NCBI RefSeq assembly: GCF_021277265.1
Contig: NZ_JAJSOH010000026.1
Location: 1 to 64,000 of the forward strand
Reading direction: 5' to 3'
DNA: 64,000 bases
DNA from: Kineosporia rhizophila
GTDB taxonomy: Bacteria; Actinomycetota; Actinomycetes; Actinomycetales; Kineosporiaceae
Shown here: positions 6,880-16,344 of the stretch, one piece after another
Numbering within the stretch: the stretch's first letter is position 1
Layout of the letters: each line of letters opens with the position of its first letter
Notes under the pieces: model-generated
Database searches by the model: none
Seen by the model: only the letters and a program-made list of their open reading frames with translations
What the model was told of the DNA's origin: nothing
Program-made: the position numbers and the translations under genes

Positions 6880-8817
6880 GTGCCGACCACCCCCGAGCCG
6901 ACCCCGGCCCCGGCGTCACCGCCCGCAGCCCGGCCGTTCCAGGTCGACCTGCGGGGCATCGTCGACCTCCTGAGCCGCAGCATCTACTCCGGCCCCCAGG
7001 TGTATCTGCGGGAACTCCTGCAGAACGGGGTCGACGCGATCACCGCGCGGCAGTCCCTGCCGGGGGCCCCGCCCGGGGTCATCCGGATCACCCCGGCGGC
7101 CGCCCCGGGGGGCGAACTGGTCTTCACCGACAACGGAATCGGCCTCACCGCCGCCGAGGTCGGCGAGCTCCTGGCCACGGTCGGTCGCAGCTCGAAACGC
7201 GACGTGCTCGACCTGCCCCGCACCGACCGGCTCGGCCAGTTCGGCATCGGCCTGCTGAGCTGCTTCATGGTCAGCGACGACATCCGGGTGCTGTCCCGCA
7301 GCGCCGGCGGCGAGCCGCCGGTCGAGTGGGTCGGCAGCGCCGACGGCACGTTCACGGTGCGTGAGATCACCGAGGCAGAAATTCTGGACGTCGTCGGTCC
7401 CGGTGGGCTGGCGACCGGGACCCAGGTGCGGCTGCGGCCGCGGTCGGCCGGTACCGGCGAGGGCGCGCTGACCTCCGCGGCCGGTGTCCTCGACCTGGCC
7501 TCCCGGTACGGCGCCTACCTGCCGGTGCCGGTCCGGGTCGACCTGCCCGGCGGCGGTGAGCAGACGGTCAGCGGCGAGCCGCTCTTCGCCCAGCCGTTCC
7601 TGCTGCCCTCGCCCGGGCTGATGGCGCTGGGCCGCGAACTGGTCGGGGCCGACCCGCTCGACGCGATCCCGCTGCACGTGCCCGCCACCGGCACCCGGGG
7701 CACGGCGTTCGTCCTGCCCTTCGCCCCCTCCCCCGGCGCCCGCCAGGCCACCCGGGTCTACCTGCGCGGCATGCTGCTGTCCGAGCGGGTCGACGACCTG
7801 CTGCCGGAGTGGGCGTTCTTCGCCCGCTGCGTGGTCGACACCACCGGCCTGCGGCCCACCGCCAGCCGCGAGTCGCTGATCCAGGACGACGCGCTCGAGG
7901 AGACCCGGGCCGAGCTCGGCGCCGCCCTGCGCCGCTGGGTGGCCACGATGGCCAACCGCGACCCGGTCCGGCTCAGCACCTTCCTGGGCGTGCACCACCT
8001 GGCCCTGCGCGCGCTGGTGCTGCACGACGACGAGCTGGCCGGCTTCATCGTGCCCTGGCTGCCGATCGAGACCAGCAACGGCCAGACCACCTACCGCGAG
8101 CTGCTGCGCCGGGGCGACCCGCTGCGCTTCGCCGAGACGGTCGACGAGTTCCGGCAGATCGCGGCGATCGCCCGGCCGGACGCCCCGGTGATCAACGGCG
8201 GCTACGTCTACGACTCCGACATCCTGCGCCGGCTGCCCGACCTGATTCCGGGCACCGTGGTCGAGACGGTCACCATCACCGACGAGCTGGCCTCGCTGGA
8301 CGTGCCGCCGCTGGCCGAGCGCCCGGCCGCGCAGCGGCTGCAGGCCCGGGCCGAGGCGGCCCTCAAGGATCTGGACTGCACGGTGCTCGTGCGGTCGTTC
8401 GCCCCCGACACCCTCCCCGCCCTGCACATCGCCGACGCCGGGGTGCTCCGCCGGCTGCAGCGGCAGCGGGCGAAGGAGGCCGGGAGCGGGATGTGGGCGT
8501 CGATCCTGCAGCGGATCGACGACGCACAGGACGCCCAGAACGCGTCCGAGGGCGAGGCGGAGACGGTCGGTGCGGCCGGCCAGCTCTGCCTCAACTGGCG
8601 CAATCGGCTGGTACGGGCACTGGCCGAGAGCGAGGACGAGCTGCTGCTGGCCCGTACCGTAAGGGTGGTTCACGTGCAGGCCCTGCTGGCTGCACACCGC
8701 CCGCTCCGCGCGGTCGAGCGGGCCTCGCTCACCGACGCACTGACCGACATCGTGCACCTGAGTGCCGGGCTGGGCGCGGACCTCGGCGACATGCCGGACG
8801 CCCCCGGGGAGAACTGA
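6880..8817 (+). CDS. HSP90-like ATPase (HtpG family)
   Basis: Molecular chaperone-like GHKL ATPase of 645 residues, close to HtpG (about 620). The N-terminal ATP site is intact: YLRELLQNGVDA (Glu45, Asn49, Asp52), DNGIGL (84-89) and GQFGIG (119-124). The middle domain has RVYLRGMLLSERVDDLLPEW followed by VVDTTGLRPTASRESL, equivalent to the HtpG segment that carries the catalytic Arg. The C-terminal third is divergent and has no eukaryotic MEEVD tail. GTG 6880 fits the start of similarity after a Pro-rich leader. It is the first gene of an operon with three TPR-like proteins, recalling eukaryotic HSP90 with TPR cochaperones. Clients are unknown. Confidence 0.85.
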   Translation: MPTTPEPTPAPASPPAARPFQVDLRGIVDLLSRSIYSGPQVYLRELLQNGVDAITARQSLPGAPPGVIRITPAAAPGGELVFTDNGIGLTAAEVGELLATVGRSSKRDVLDLPRTDRLGQFGIGLLSCFMVSDDIRVLSRSAGGEPPVEWVGSADGTFTVREITEAEILDVVGPGGLATGTQVRLRPRSAGTGEGALTSAAGVLDLASRYGAYLPVPVRVDLPGGGEQTVSGEPLFAQPFLLPSPGLMALGRELVGADPLDAIPLHVPATGTRGTAFVLPFAPSPGARQATRVYLRGMLLSERVDDLLPEWAFFARCVVDTTGLRPTASRESLIQDDALEETRAELGAALRRWVATMANRDPVRLSTFLGVHHLALRALVLHDDELAGFIVPWLPIETSNGQTTYRELLRRGDPLRFAETVDEFRQIAAIARPDAPVINGGYVYDSDILRRLPDLIPGTVVETVTITDELASLDVPPLAERPAAQRLQARAEAALKDLDCTVLVRSFAPDTLPALHIADAGVLRRLQRQRAKEAGSGMWASILQRIDDAQDAQNASEGEAETVGAAGQLCLNWRNRLVRALAESEDELLLARTVRVVHVQALLAAHRPLRAVERASLTDALTDIVHLSAGLGADLGDMPDAPGEN

Positions 8818-8821
8818 TCGC

Positions 8822-9946
8822 ATGAACACCACGCAAAGCCCCACCCAGAACACCGGCCGCCCCGAGGGCCGGCCCGCCCGGTCGATCGACACCGACGTCC
8901 TGCTGGACCGGGTCGAGTGCCTTCTCGTGCTGGAGGAGTTCGGCCTGGCCGGGCAGCTCCTGGACCTGATCGCCACCCGCCGGATGCTGCTGAAGACCAC
9001 CTTCACCGACGAGCAGAACCAGCGGCTGGCCACCGCCCGCGCCCGTCGGGACTCCCCGCCGGAGCTGGACGAGGCGCTGGCCCCGGTGGTCGCCGCCCCC
9101 GACGACACCGACCCGCTGCAGGTCGCCGCGATCGTCGACGAGCAGCTGGCCAAGGAGGGCTGGAACCGTGGCCAGCGGGCGGCCCTGCTGCGGGCCAAGG
9201 CCTGGATGCTGGCCGGCGCCGGGCAGCTCGAGGAGATGCTGAACACCGCCGAGGAGGCCCTGCGCACCGGGCTCGACCTGGGCGCCCACGGCTTCTGCGT
9301 GCAGCTGTCGCGCACCGCCGCCCAGGCCACCCTGGAGCTGCACCGCTACCAGGAGGCCGCCGACCTGTACCGGCTGGCCCTCAGCGAGGCCGCCGCCGGT
9401 GAGCCGATCGTCATCGTCGAGCCGCCCCGCCAGCCGCACGGCGACCTGCTCGGCCTGATCGACTCGCTGCACCTGCTGGGCCGGGCCCGGGGCCGGGCCT
9501 CGGACGCCAAGGGGGCCGAGGAGGTGCTGCGCGAGGCGCTGCAGCTGGCCTCCACCCCGCCGGCCTCGGAGCACCCGGCGGTCAGTGCCGCCCGGGCCGA
9601 GGTGCTGCACGGGCTGGCCCTGCTGATCAGCGGCGCCGACCCCGACCGGCTGGACGATGCGGTGGAGTGCGCCGGGAAGTCTGCCGACACCTTCACCGGG
9701 ATCAACGCCAAGGTGGACGCGGGGCGGGCGCTGGCCCTGGCCGCCCGGCTGCTCACCTCGGCCGACCGGCCGGCCGACGCGGTGCCGTTCCTGGAGCGGG
9801 CCACCGCCGTGCTCGCCGCCGAGCCCGAGCACCTGGTCGGCTGCCTGGACATCCTGGCCGCCACTTACGCCCAGCTGGGCCGTACTGAAGACGCCCGGGC
9901 GGCCGAGGAGATGTCCGAGCACATGCGCACGCTGCAGAACCAGTAA
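8822..9946 (+). CDS. TPR-like helical repeat protein 1
   Basis: All-helical protein of 374 residues built from 30-40-residue repeats rich in Ala, Leu and Glu, such as DLGAHGFCVQLSRTAAQATLELHRY and the final PADAVPFLERATAVLAAEPE. This fits tetratricopeptide solenoids, which act as docking surfaces. ATG 8822 lies 4 nt after the HSP90-like stop, with a GGGGAG site inside the preceding gene, so translation is coupled. The C-terminal ~200 residues resemble the C-terminal halves of the next two proteins (AGRALALAARLLTSADRP.. in each), suggesting a family that lost or never had the Cys-containing N-terminal half. A cochaperone role is inferred from context only. Confidence 0.8.
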   Translation: MNTTQSPTQNTGRPEGRPARSIDTDVLLDRVECLLVLEEFGLAGQLLDLIATRRMLLKTTFTDEQNQRLATARARRDSPPELDEALAPVVAAPDDTDPLQVAAIVDEQLAKEGWNRGQRAALLRAKAWMLAGAGQLEEMLNTAEEALRTGLDLGAHGFCVQLSRTAAQATLELHRYQEAADLYRLALSEAAAGEPIVIVEPPRQPHGDLLGLIDSLHLLGRARGRASDAKGAEEVLREALQLASTPPASEHPAVSAARAEVLHGLALLISGADPDRLDDAVECAGKSADTFTGINAKVDAGRALALAARLLTSADRPADAVPFLERATAVLAAEPEHLVGCLDILAATYAQLGRTEDARAAEEMSEHMRTLQNQ

Positions 9947-9973
9947 CCACTGGACCAACCCCCGGGAGATGGC

Positions 9974-12205
9974 ATGGATGCCGTCGAGAAGCGCCTCGCC
10001 GACCTGCTCGCGCGGGTCGACGCAACCCCGTTCGGCGTAGCCGGACGGGCGCTTCTCGACGAGTGCGTGGCCCTGGCCGACCAGCACGACCTGCCGGAGT
10101 GGGGCTACGCGGCCCGGCTCCGGCTGCTGGCCTCGGCCGCCCGCATCGGTGACACCGACGCCCAGCTGTCCGCCTTCGCCTGGTGCGTGGGCCGCAACGC
10201 CGCCGACCCGGAGCGCTTCCCGCTCCAGGTCGGCGACCACGACCTGCTCTGGTACCACAAGCACGTGGTGGCCGCCCTGACCGCCAGCCCGCTGTTCACG
10301 CTCGACGACGTGGAGTCGGCCCTCGAGGCGATGCAGGAGCAGTACCTGCGGGCCGGGGCCGGGATGTCGGCCGTCTGGCAGGCCCGGTTCCAGGCCACCC
10401 TCGGCCTGGGCCGGCCCGAGCGGGCGGCCGGGATGCTGGCCGCCCTCAGGCGCACCCCGCGCGACGAGTACAGCCACTGCTTCACCTGCTCGCGGGCCGA
10501 GGAGGCGGAGTTCCACTACCTGGCCGGGCACGACCAGGCCGGGCTCGCGCTCACCGCGGAGATCCTGGCCAACGACCTGAGCTGCGGCGACGAGCCGGCC
10601 AACGCGATGGCGCACGCCCTGCTGCCGCTGCTGCGGGCCGGCCGCCCGGGTGAGGCCCGGCGGCTGCACCTGCGCGGCTACCGGCTGATCCGCTCCAGCC
10701 CCGACCGGCTCCGGGCGATCGCCCAGCACCTGCGCTTCTGCGCGGTCACCGGCAACGAGGCCCGCGGTCTGGAGATCCTGGTCCAGCACCTGCGGCTGCT
10801 CGAGCACGACCGGCTCAACCAGCTGGCCCACCTCGACCTGCTCTCGGCCGCGGTGGTGCTGCTCACCGCGGTCGAGCAGGCCGGGGCGGGCGACCAGCCG
10901 GTGATCGCCTCCGCGCCCTGGACGATCCGCGAGCTGCTGGTCGCCCTGCGGGCCCGGGCCGCCGCCCTGGCCGAGCGGTTCGACCAGCGCAACGGCAACG
11001 ACTTCGAGAGCCGCCGGCTCGCGCAGGACGAGGAACTGCTCAACACCCGCTACGACGTGCCCCTGGACACCCGCCCGTCGCCTCCTCCGGTGCTGCCGGT
11101 GCCGGCCGAGCAGCTGCACGCCGAGGCCCGCCGGCTGCGGGCCGAGGCCGAGAACCTGGCCGACAAGGAACCGGCCCGGGCGCTGTCGGCCGCCCGCGAG
11201 GGGCTGCGGCTGGCCCTCGGCCTGGGCAACCGCGAGCTCACCATCAGCATCGCCCGGTTCGGGGCGCTGGCCGCGATGACCATGGGCGAGGACGAGGCGG
11301 CGATCGAGTTCTGCCGGGTGGCGGTGGACGAGGCCGCCACCGCCGAACTGGCCGCCGAGCCGTCGTTCCGTCTGGAACTGGGCGCGGCGCTGTTCCGCGG
11401 GGGCCGCGCCGAGGAGGCCGGTCTCGAGATCGAGGAGGCGCTGCGCCAGCTGCGGGTGGCCGGGGCCCCGCCGTCCGAGCTGGCCGTCGGGCACCACCAG
11501 CTCGGGCAGGCCGAGGCCGCCCAGGGCCGGTTCACCGCGGCCCGCGCCAACTACCGCGACGCCATCGCCCTGGCCTCCCGGTCCGGCGACCACGCCGCCA
11601 GCACCCGCTACGGCCTGGCCCTGGGCGAGCTGCTGCTCTCCCGCGACGACCCGCAGGGCCTGACCGTGCTGGCCGGCACCGTGGTCTCGGCCCGCAACCT
11701 GACCAGCAATCCGCAGGTGCAGATCGGCGCGCTGCACCTGCTCGGCCGCTCGCTCGGCGCGATGCACCAGGACGAGCTGGCCGAGCGCGTGCTGCGCGAG
11801 GCCCTGCACCTGGCCGACGACGCCCAGGAGATCCCGGCGATCCGTTACGAGCACGCCGACGTGCTCGACTCGATCTCCCGGGCGGTCAGCGCCGACCCCA
11901 CCCGCCGCGACGAGGCGGTGGAGCTGGCCCGGCGCGCCGCCGACGGGTTCGCCGCCGCCTCCGCGCGGTCCGAGGCCGGGCGCGCCCTGCTGCGCGCGGC
12001 CTCGATGCTCGAGCACGACCAGCCCGGCCAGGCCCTGACCCTGATGGAGCGGGCCGCCCAGCTCGCCGCCGAGCGTCCCGAGGTGCTGGTGAAGTGCCTC
12101 GACTCGCTGGCCGAGCTGCAGGAGAGGCTCGGGCGCACCGGTGAGGCGCACCTGTCCCGCACCCGCGCCGACCGGCTGCGCACCACCGCCGGCCTCCTGG
12201 GCTGA
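9974..12205 (+). CDS. TPR-like repeat protein 2 with conserved Cys motif
   Basis: 743-residue helical repeat protein, paralogous to the next gene. The N-terminal half carries a diagnostic block: FAWCVGRNAADPERFPLQVG, LWYHKHVV, YSHCFTCSRAEEAEFHY (a C-x2-C pair) and LSCGDEPANAMAHALLPLLR. The same residues recur in protein 3, so the cysteines are under constraint and could bind metal or form a disulfide. The C-terminal half is a TPR-like solenoid shared with protein 1. ATG 9974 has GGGAG 9 nt upstream. It is the third gene of the HSP90-like operon. No enzyme motif was recognised. Confidence 0.8.
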   Translation: MDAVEKRLADLLARVDATPFGVAGRALLDECVALADQHDLPEWGYAARLRLLASAARIGDTDAQLSAFAWCVGRNAADPERFPLQVGDHDLLWYHKHVVAALTASPLFTLDDVESALEAMQEQYLRAGAGMSAVWQARFQATLGLGRPERAAGMLAALRRTPRDEYSHCFTCSRAEEAEFHYLAGHDQAGLALTAEILANDLSCGDEPANAMAHALLPLLRAGRPGEARRLHLRGYRLIRSSPDRLRAIAQHLRFCAVTGNEARGLEILVQHLRLLEHDRLNQLAHLDLLSAAVVLLTAVEQAGAGDQPVIASAPWTIRELLVALRARAAALAERFDQRNGNDFESRRLAQDEELLNTRYDVPLDTRPSPPPVLPVPAEQLHAEARRLRAEAENLADKEPARALSAAREGLRLALGLGNRELTISIARFGALAAMTMGEDEAAIEFCRVAVDEAATAELAAEPSFRLELGAALFRGGRAEEAGLEIEEALRQLRVAGAPPSELAVGHHQLGQAEAAQGRFTAARANYRDAIALASRSGDHAASTRYGLALGELLLSRDDPQGLTVLAGTVVSARNLTSNPQVQIGALHLLGRSLGAMHQDELAERVLREALHLADDAQEIPAIRYEHADVLDSISRAVSADPTRRDEAVELARRAADGFAAASARSEAGRALLRAASMLEHDQPGQALTLMERAAQLAAERPEVLVKCLDSLAELQERLGRTGEAHLSRTRADRLRTTAGLLG

Positions 12206-12262
12206 CCAAGGCTGATCAGAAGCCGACCACACCCCCCGAGACCACCTAGGAGTACCGCCCTC

Positions 12263-14833
12263 ATGCAGAGCGCCGAGGCCCGGATCGAGCAGCTCTTCGG
12301 CGAGATCGACGCCATGCCCTTCGGACCCGGTGAACGGGCCCTGATCGACGAGGCGGTGGCCCTGGCCGACGAGAACGGCCTGGACCAGCTGGCCTACGCG
12401 GCGCGGCTGCGGCTGCTGCCCTCGGCCAGCATGCTCGGCGACACCGACGCCCAGCTCTCCGCGTTCGCCTGGTGCGTCGGCCGCAACGCCGCCGACCCCC
12501 AGCGTTTCCCGCTCCAGGTGGGCGGTTTCGACCTGCTCTGGTACCACAAGCACGTGGTCAGCTCGCTGATGGGCAGCCCGCTGTTCTCCCTCGCCGACGT
12601 CGAGGCGGCGATCGAGGCGATGCAGGAGCAGTACGTGAAGGAGGGCGTGGGCGTCTCCGGCGTGCTGCAGGCCCGCTTCCAGGCCGCCGTCGGGCAGGGC
12701 CGGCTGGAAGAGGCCGGCCGGTGGCTGGGCGAGCTGAAGCGCACCCCGCGCGACAACTACAGCCACTGCGAGACCTGCGTGCGGGCCGAGGAGGCGCAGT
12801 ACCACTACGCGATCGGCAAGGACGCGGACGGGCTGGCCCTCGCCGACGAGATCTTCCAGCAGGGCATGACCTGCGGGGACGAACCGGAGAACACGATCGC
12901 CCAGGCGCTGCTGCCGCTGCTGCGGGCGGGCCGGGTGGAGGGCGTCTACGGGGCGCGGCAGCTGCACCTGCGCGGCTACCGGATGGCCCGCGGGAACGCC
13001 GACCACCTGCCGATGATCGCCCAGCACCTGCGGTTCTGCGCGGTCACCGGCAACGCCGCCCGGGGTCTGGACATCCTCGAGCGGCACCTGGGCTGGCTGG
13101 TGCACGACGGCCTGAACGCCGAGGCCCACTTCGAGGCCCTGTCCAGCGCCGCCGTGCTGCTGGGGGCGGCCGAGCGGGCCGGGGCCGGCGGCCAGACCGT
13201 CAGCGCGGCCTCGGACCCGAAGCTGCAGAAGGTGTTCGGCGAGCACACCGGGCCGTGGACGGTGAGCGAGTTGCGCAAGGCCGCCCACGCCGCCGCCACC
13301 GACCTGGCCGCCCAGTTCGACCGGCGCAACGGCAACCAGTGGTACGCCTCCCGGCTGGCCGAGGACGAGGCCCTGGCCGAGGTCTCCTACGAGCTGCCGA
13401 TCGGGGCCACCCGGGTGGGCACCGACCGCACCGACGCGACCGCCGCCGTGCTGCCGGACGACTTGGACGGCCGCCTCACCATGGCCGACGACCTGCTGGC
13501 GATGGACGAGCGCGGCCAGGCCCAGCAGATCCTGGCCGCTGCCGACGCGCTCGGGGAGGCCCCCGGCGGTGAGCCGCTGACCGCCGCCCAGATCGCCACG
13601 ATCGCCGGGCTCCGGGCCCGGCTCGAGGCCGCCGCCGAGAGCGACGAGGTGCTGGCCGGCATCTTCTCGGTCGCCGCCCAGGACGGCCTGGGCGCCGCGC
13701 TCGCAATGACCGAGACCGCGCTGGCCGACCCGGAACTGGAGAAGGGCCGCGGGCGGGGCCGGCGGGCCGCCCTGCTGCGCACCAAGGCCCAGTTGCTGGG
13801 TGCCGACGACCAGTACGACGCCGGTCTGGCCGCGGCGGACGCCAGCCTGGCCATCGGTCTGCGGCTGGGCGCGCGCGAATGGGCCTCCACCACCGCTTCT
13901 CTGGCCGCCCACCTGGCCCAGGACGCGGGCAAGGCCGACCTGGCCATCGAGCGCTGGCGGATCGCGATCCGCGAGGCGGCGCTGGCCGAACTGCCCCAGG
14001 AGCTCGTCGCCCGGCTCGAGCTGGGCTCGCTGCTGCAGGCCCTGGGCCGGGCCGAGGAGGGCGTGGAAGAGGCGCGCGAGGTGCTGCGTCGGCAGACCGC
14101 CACCGGTGCCCCCGACTCCGAGCGCGCCGAGACCCTGCGCCGGATCGGCCAGGGCTCGGTGGCCATGCAGGAGCTGCAGGACGCCCTGGACGCCTACCGC
14201 GACGCCGTGGCCCTGGCCTCCAAGGCGCAGGACTGGCTGGTGGCCACCCGCGCCGCGCTGGCGCTGGGCGACCTGATGACCGAGACCGGCGACGAGGACG
14301 GCATCACGGTGCTGGCCGGGGCGGTCGAGTCGGCCCGGCACCTCGAGGACGAGGACCCGATGTGGGTGATCCGGGCCATGCACATGCACGGCCGGGCGCT
14401 CAGTGTGGCCGACGACGACGAGCGGGCCGCCGAGGTGCTGCGCGAGGCGATCGACCGGGCCGCCCGGGCCGCCGCCGACGAGCACCCGGCCGCCGCGTTC
14501 GAGCACGCCGACCTGCTCGACTCCCTGGCCCGGGCGCTGGTCACCGATCACGAGGACGAGGCGCTGAAGCTGGCCCAGCAGGCGGCCGGTGAGTTCGCCG
14601 CGATCGACGAGGCGGTGCCCGCCGGGCGTGCGCTGATGCTGGCCGCCGGCATCCACTTCAACCGCGAGCAGCCGGAACAGGCCCGGCCGCTGATGGAACG
14701 GGCCGCCGAGATCCTGACCGAGCACCCCGACGTGCTGGGCCAGGTGCTGCACGCCCTCGGCGACGTGTACGAGCAGCTCGACCGGCACCACGACGCCAAG
14801 CAGGCCCGCGAGCGGGCCGAGTCGCTCAGCTGA
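12263..14833 (+). CDS. TPR-like repeat protein 3 with conserved Cys motif
   Basis: 856-residue paralogue of the preceding gene, lengthened by extra repeats after residue 390. It shares PFGPGERALIDEAVALADENGL, FAWCVGRNAADPQRFPLQVG, LWYHKHVV, YSHCETCVRAEEAQYHY and MTCGDEPENTIAQALLPLLR with protein 2. The C-terminal half has regular TPR-like spacing ending in EQARPLMERAAEILTEHPD. ATG 12263 follows an AGGAG site. As the last gene of the operon it ends 1 nt from the convergent mftF stop, with a strong hairpin just beyond. Tandem duplication within the operon is clear; individual function is unknown. Confidence 0.8.
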   Translation: MQSAEARIEQLFGEIDAMPFGPGERALIDEAVALADENGLDQLAYAARLRLLPSASMLGDTDAQLSAFAWCVGRNAADPQRFPLQVGGFDLLWYHKHVVSSLMGSPLFSLADVEAAIEAMQEQYVKEGVGVSGVLQARFQAAVGQGRLEEAGRWLGELKRTPRDNYSHCETCVRAEEAQYHYAIGKDADGLALADEIFQQGMTCGDEPENTIAQALLPLLRAGRVEGVYGARQLHLRGYRMARGNADHLPMIAQHLRFCAVTGNAARGLDILERHLGWLVHDGLNAEAHFEALSSAAVLLGAAERAGAGGQTVSAASDPKLQKVFGEHTGPWTVSELRKAAHAAATDLAAQFDRRNGNQWYASRLAEDEALAEVSYELPIGATRVGTDRTDATAAVLPDDLDGRLTMADDLLAMDERGQAQQILAAADALGEAPGGEPLTAAQIATIAGLRARLEAAAESDEVLAGIFSVAAQDGLGAALAMTETALADPELEKGRGRGRRAALLRTKAQLLGADDQYDAGLAAADASLAIGLRLGAREWASTTASLAAHLAQDAGKADLAIERWRIAIREAALAELPQELVARLELGSLLQALGRAEEGVEEAREVLRRQTATGAPDSERAETLRRIGQGSVAMQELQDALDAYRDAVALASKAQDWLVATRAALALGDLMTETGDEDGITVLAGAVESARHLEDEDPMWVIRAMHMHGRALSVADDDERAAEVLREAIDRAARAAADEHPAAAFEHADLLDSLARALVTDHEDEALKLAQQAAGEFAAIDEAVPAGRALMLAAGIHFNREQPEQARPLMERAAEILTEHPDVLGQVLHALGDVYEQLDRHHDAKQARERAESLS

Positions 14834-14834
14834 G

Positions 14835-16334
14835 CTAACGGCTGCGGGTCACCGATCCGAGCAGGCGCCACTTCCACGAGGGCCGCACGGCCCGGAAGTG
14901 GCGTCTGCGGAAGCTTCCCGCCCAGACTCCGGCCCCGTAGGCCGCATCGTCCATCAGCACCGCGGCCGTCCAGCGCACCGGGTCGATGTCCGGCTTGTCG
15001 CGCAACCATTCACGGACGGGTGGCGCGACGACCAGCGCGGCTGCGGCCAGGAGCCGTCCCCGGCGTCTGTTTCCGGGAACTGCGGCCACGGCCACGGCTA
15101 CCGGGAGCGCGAACTGGGACGTCCAGCGGCCGATTCCGAAGAACGTCTCACGGACGCCGACGGCCAGTGGCCGTAGCAGGTCGTCCGGGTCGGTGCCCGC
15201 CTTTTTCAGTGCCATCCACGAATCTGCGTACCCAGCAGCGAAAGTGACGGCGGCCAGAACCGGCCGGCGGGCCAGCAACGCGGCCACCGTCGAGACCGGG
15301 GCCGCCACCGCGACCAGCGGTGCCACCTTGCCCGGATGCCGCTGCTCGAGCGCCGCGGCCGACGTACCGTAGGCGAAACGCCTGCGCAGCAGATCCTTCC
15401 AGGCCGACGGGTCTTCGTGACCGATCTCCACCGACGGGTCGTACCGCACCCGCCAGCCGGCCTCCAGCAGCCTCCAGACCAGATCCACATCTTCCCCGAA
15501 GCGCAGGTCCTCGTCGAAACCACGGTGCCCAGAGACGTCTTCAAGCGCCTCTCGACGCAGGATCAGCGCGGCGGTGGGCAGATAGGACACGCGGCTCAGC
15601 GGTGCGACCCGGGCCGGCAGGCCACCGAGGTCGAGCACCGGCCGGGCCTGGGTGAAACGCTCTGCGAAGGTCCGCGCCGCACGCCCTCCGGCGACCACGC
15701 GGGGCGCCACGGCAGCAAGCAGCGGATCGTCGAAATGCCCGACCAGATCGTCGATCCAGCCCTCGGACGGCAGGCAGTCGCTGTCGAGGAAGGCCACCAG
15801 CGGCGTGCCCACCTGCTTCAGAGCCTCGTTGCGGGCCGGGCCCGGGCCTCCGTTGACCGTACGGACGATCACCCGCGCACCGTGCCGCTGAGCCACCGCC
15901 GCCACCGCGGCCGGATCGTGCGAGGCGTCGTCCACCACGATCACCTCGGCCACCGCCTCCTGCTCGCCCGCGCCCAGCCCGGCCAGGCAGCGCTCGAGCT
16001 CGGCCGCACGATCGCGCACCGGCACGACCACGGTGACCGTTCCGCGCCGGGCCGGCCGCCCCTCGTTCTCGGCGGGCAGCCCCTGACGCTGTGGGTGCAC
16101 CAGACCGGCGTCGGAGAACCTGCGGGCCAGGGCCGCGGCCGCCGCAGTGCCGACGACGCCGGAACGCAGCTGCGAGAACGCCTCCTGCCCGGCCGGATTG
16201 AGGCGGAACAGGCGGGCCGGAGAACCTCCGAACACGGTTCCGTCCGGTTTGACCACGACTTCCGGATCCAGCTCGACCGACATGCCCACGGGCAGCCCGG
16301 TACTGCTCCGGCCGTTCTTCCCCACGCTGGTCAC
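14835..16334 (-). CDS. mftF: Mycofactocin glycosyltransferase
   Basis: Family 2 glycosyltransferase that adds beta-1,4-linked glucose units to pre-mycofactocin in the known pathway. A short N-terminal domain (KPDGTVFGGSPARLFRL) is typical of MftF, then the GT-A core: VTVVVPVRDRAAELERCL, VIVVDDASHD, GGPGPARNEAL, FLDSDCLPSEGW (the DxD metal site) and GFDEDLRFGEDVDLVWRL (the ED catalytic region). Hydrophobic stretches in the last 150 residues suggest membrane association. Length 499 is near the family norm. GTG 16334 is chosen because the N-terminal family domain needs it; no clear ribosome site is seen, consistent with coupling to mftE, which stops 10 nt upstream. Confidence 0.9.
   Translation of the reverse strand: MTSVGKNGRSSTGLPVGMSVELDPEVVVKPDGTVFGGSPARLFRLNPAGQEAFSQLRSGVVGTAAAAALARRFSDAGLVHPQRQGLPAENEGRPARRGTVTVVVPVRDRAAELERCLAGLGAGEQEAVAEVIVVDDASHDPAAVAAVAQRHGARVIVRTVNGGPGPARNEALKQVGTPLVAFLDSDCLPSEGWIDDLVGHFDDPLLAAVAPRVVAGGRAARTFAERFTQARPVLDLGGLPARVAPLSRVSYLPTAALILRREALEDVSGHRGFDEDLRFGEDVDLVWRLLEAGWRVRYDPSVEIGHEDPSAWKDLLRRRFAYGTSAAALEQRHPGKVAPLVAVAAPVSTVAALLARRPVLAAVTFAAGYADSWMALKKAGTDPDDLLRPLAVGVRETFFGIGRWTSQFALPVAVAVAAVPGNRRRGRLLAAAALVVAPPVREWLRDKPDIDPVRWTAAVLMDDAAYGAGVWAGSFRRRHFRAVRPSWKWRLLGSVTRSR
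14861..14908 (+). terminator. Long hairpin between convergent TPR 3 and mftF ends
   Basis: GCAGGCGCCACTTCC (14861-14875) and GGAAGTGGCGTCTGC (14894-14908) pair with one mismatch, and inside them GGGCC and GGCCC form a second short stem. The structure begins 28 nt after the stop of TPR protein 3 and lies inside the 3' coding end of mftF. It probably terminates plus-strand transcription, and could act on both strands. Confidence 0.5.
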
Positions 16335-16344
16335 GGGAGAAACT

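Noticed and set aside
8729..14791. Very long minus-strand open frame opposite the TPR genes
   Set aside because: It is the mirror of the Ala/Leu/Glu-rich plus-strand genes: Gln/Gly/His-rich, without domains. The plus frames have ribosome sites and paralogy.
14824..14835. 12-bp palindrome GCTCAGCTGAGC spanning two stop codons
   Set aside because: It is explained by the facing CAGCTGAG/TAG ends of convergent genes; too short to call a site.
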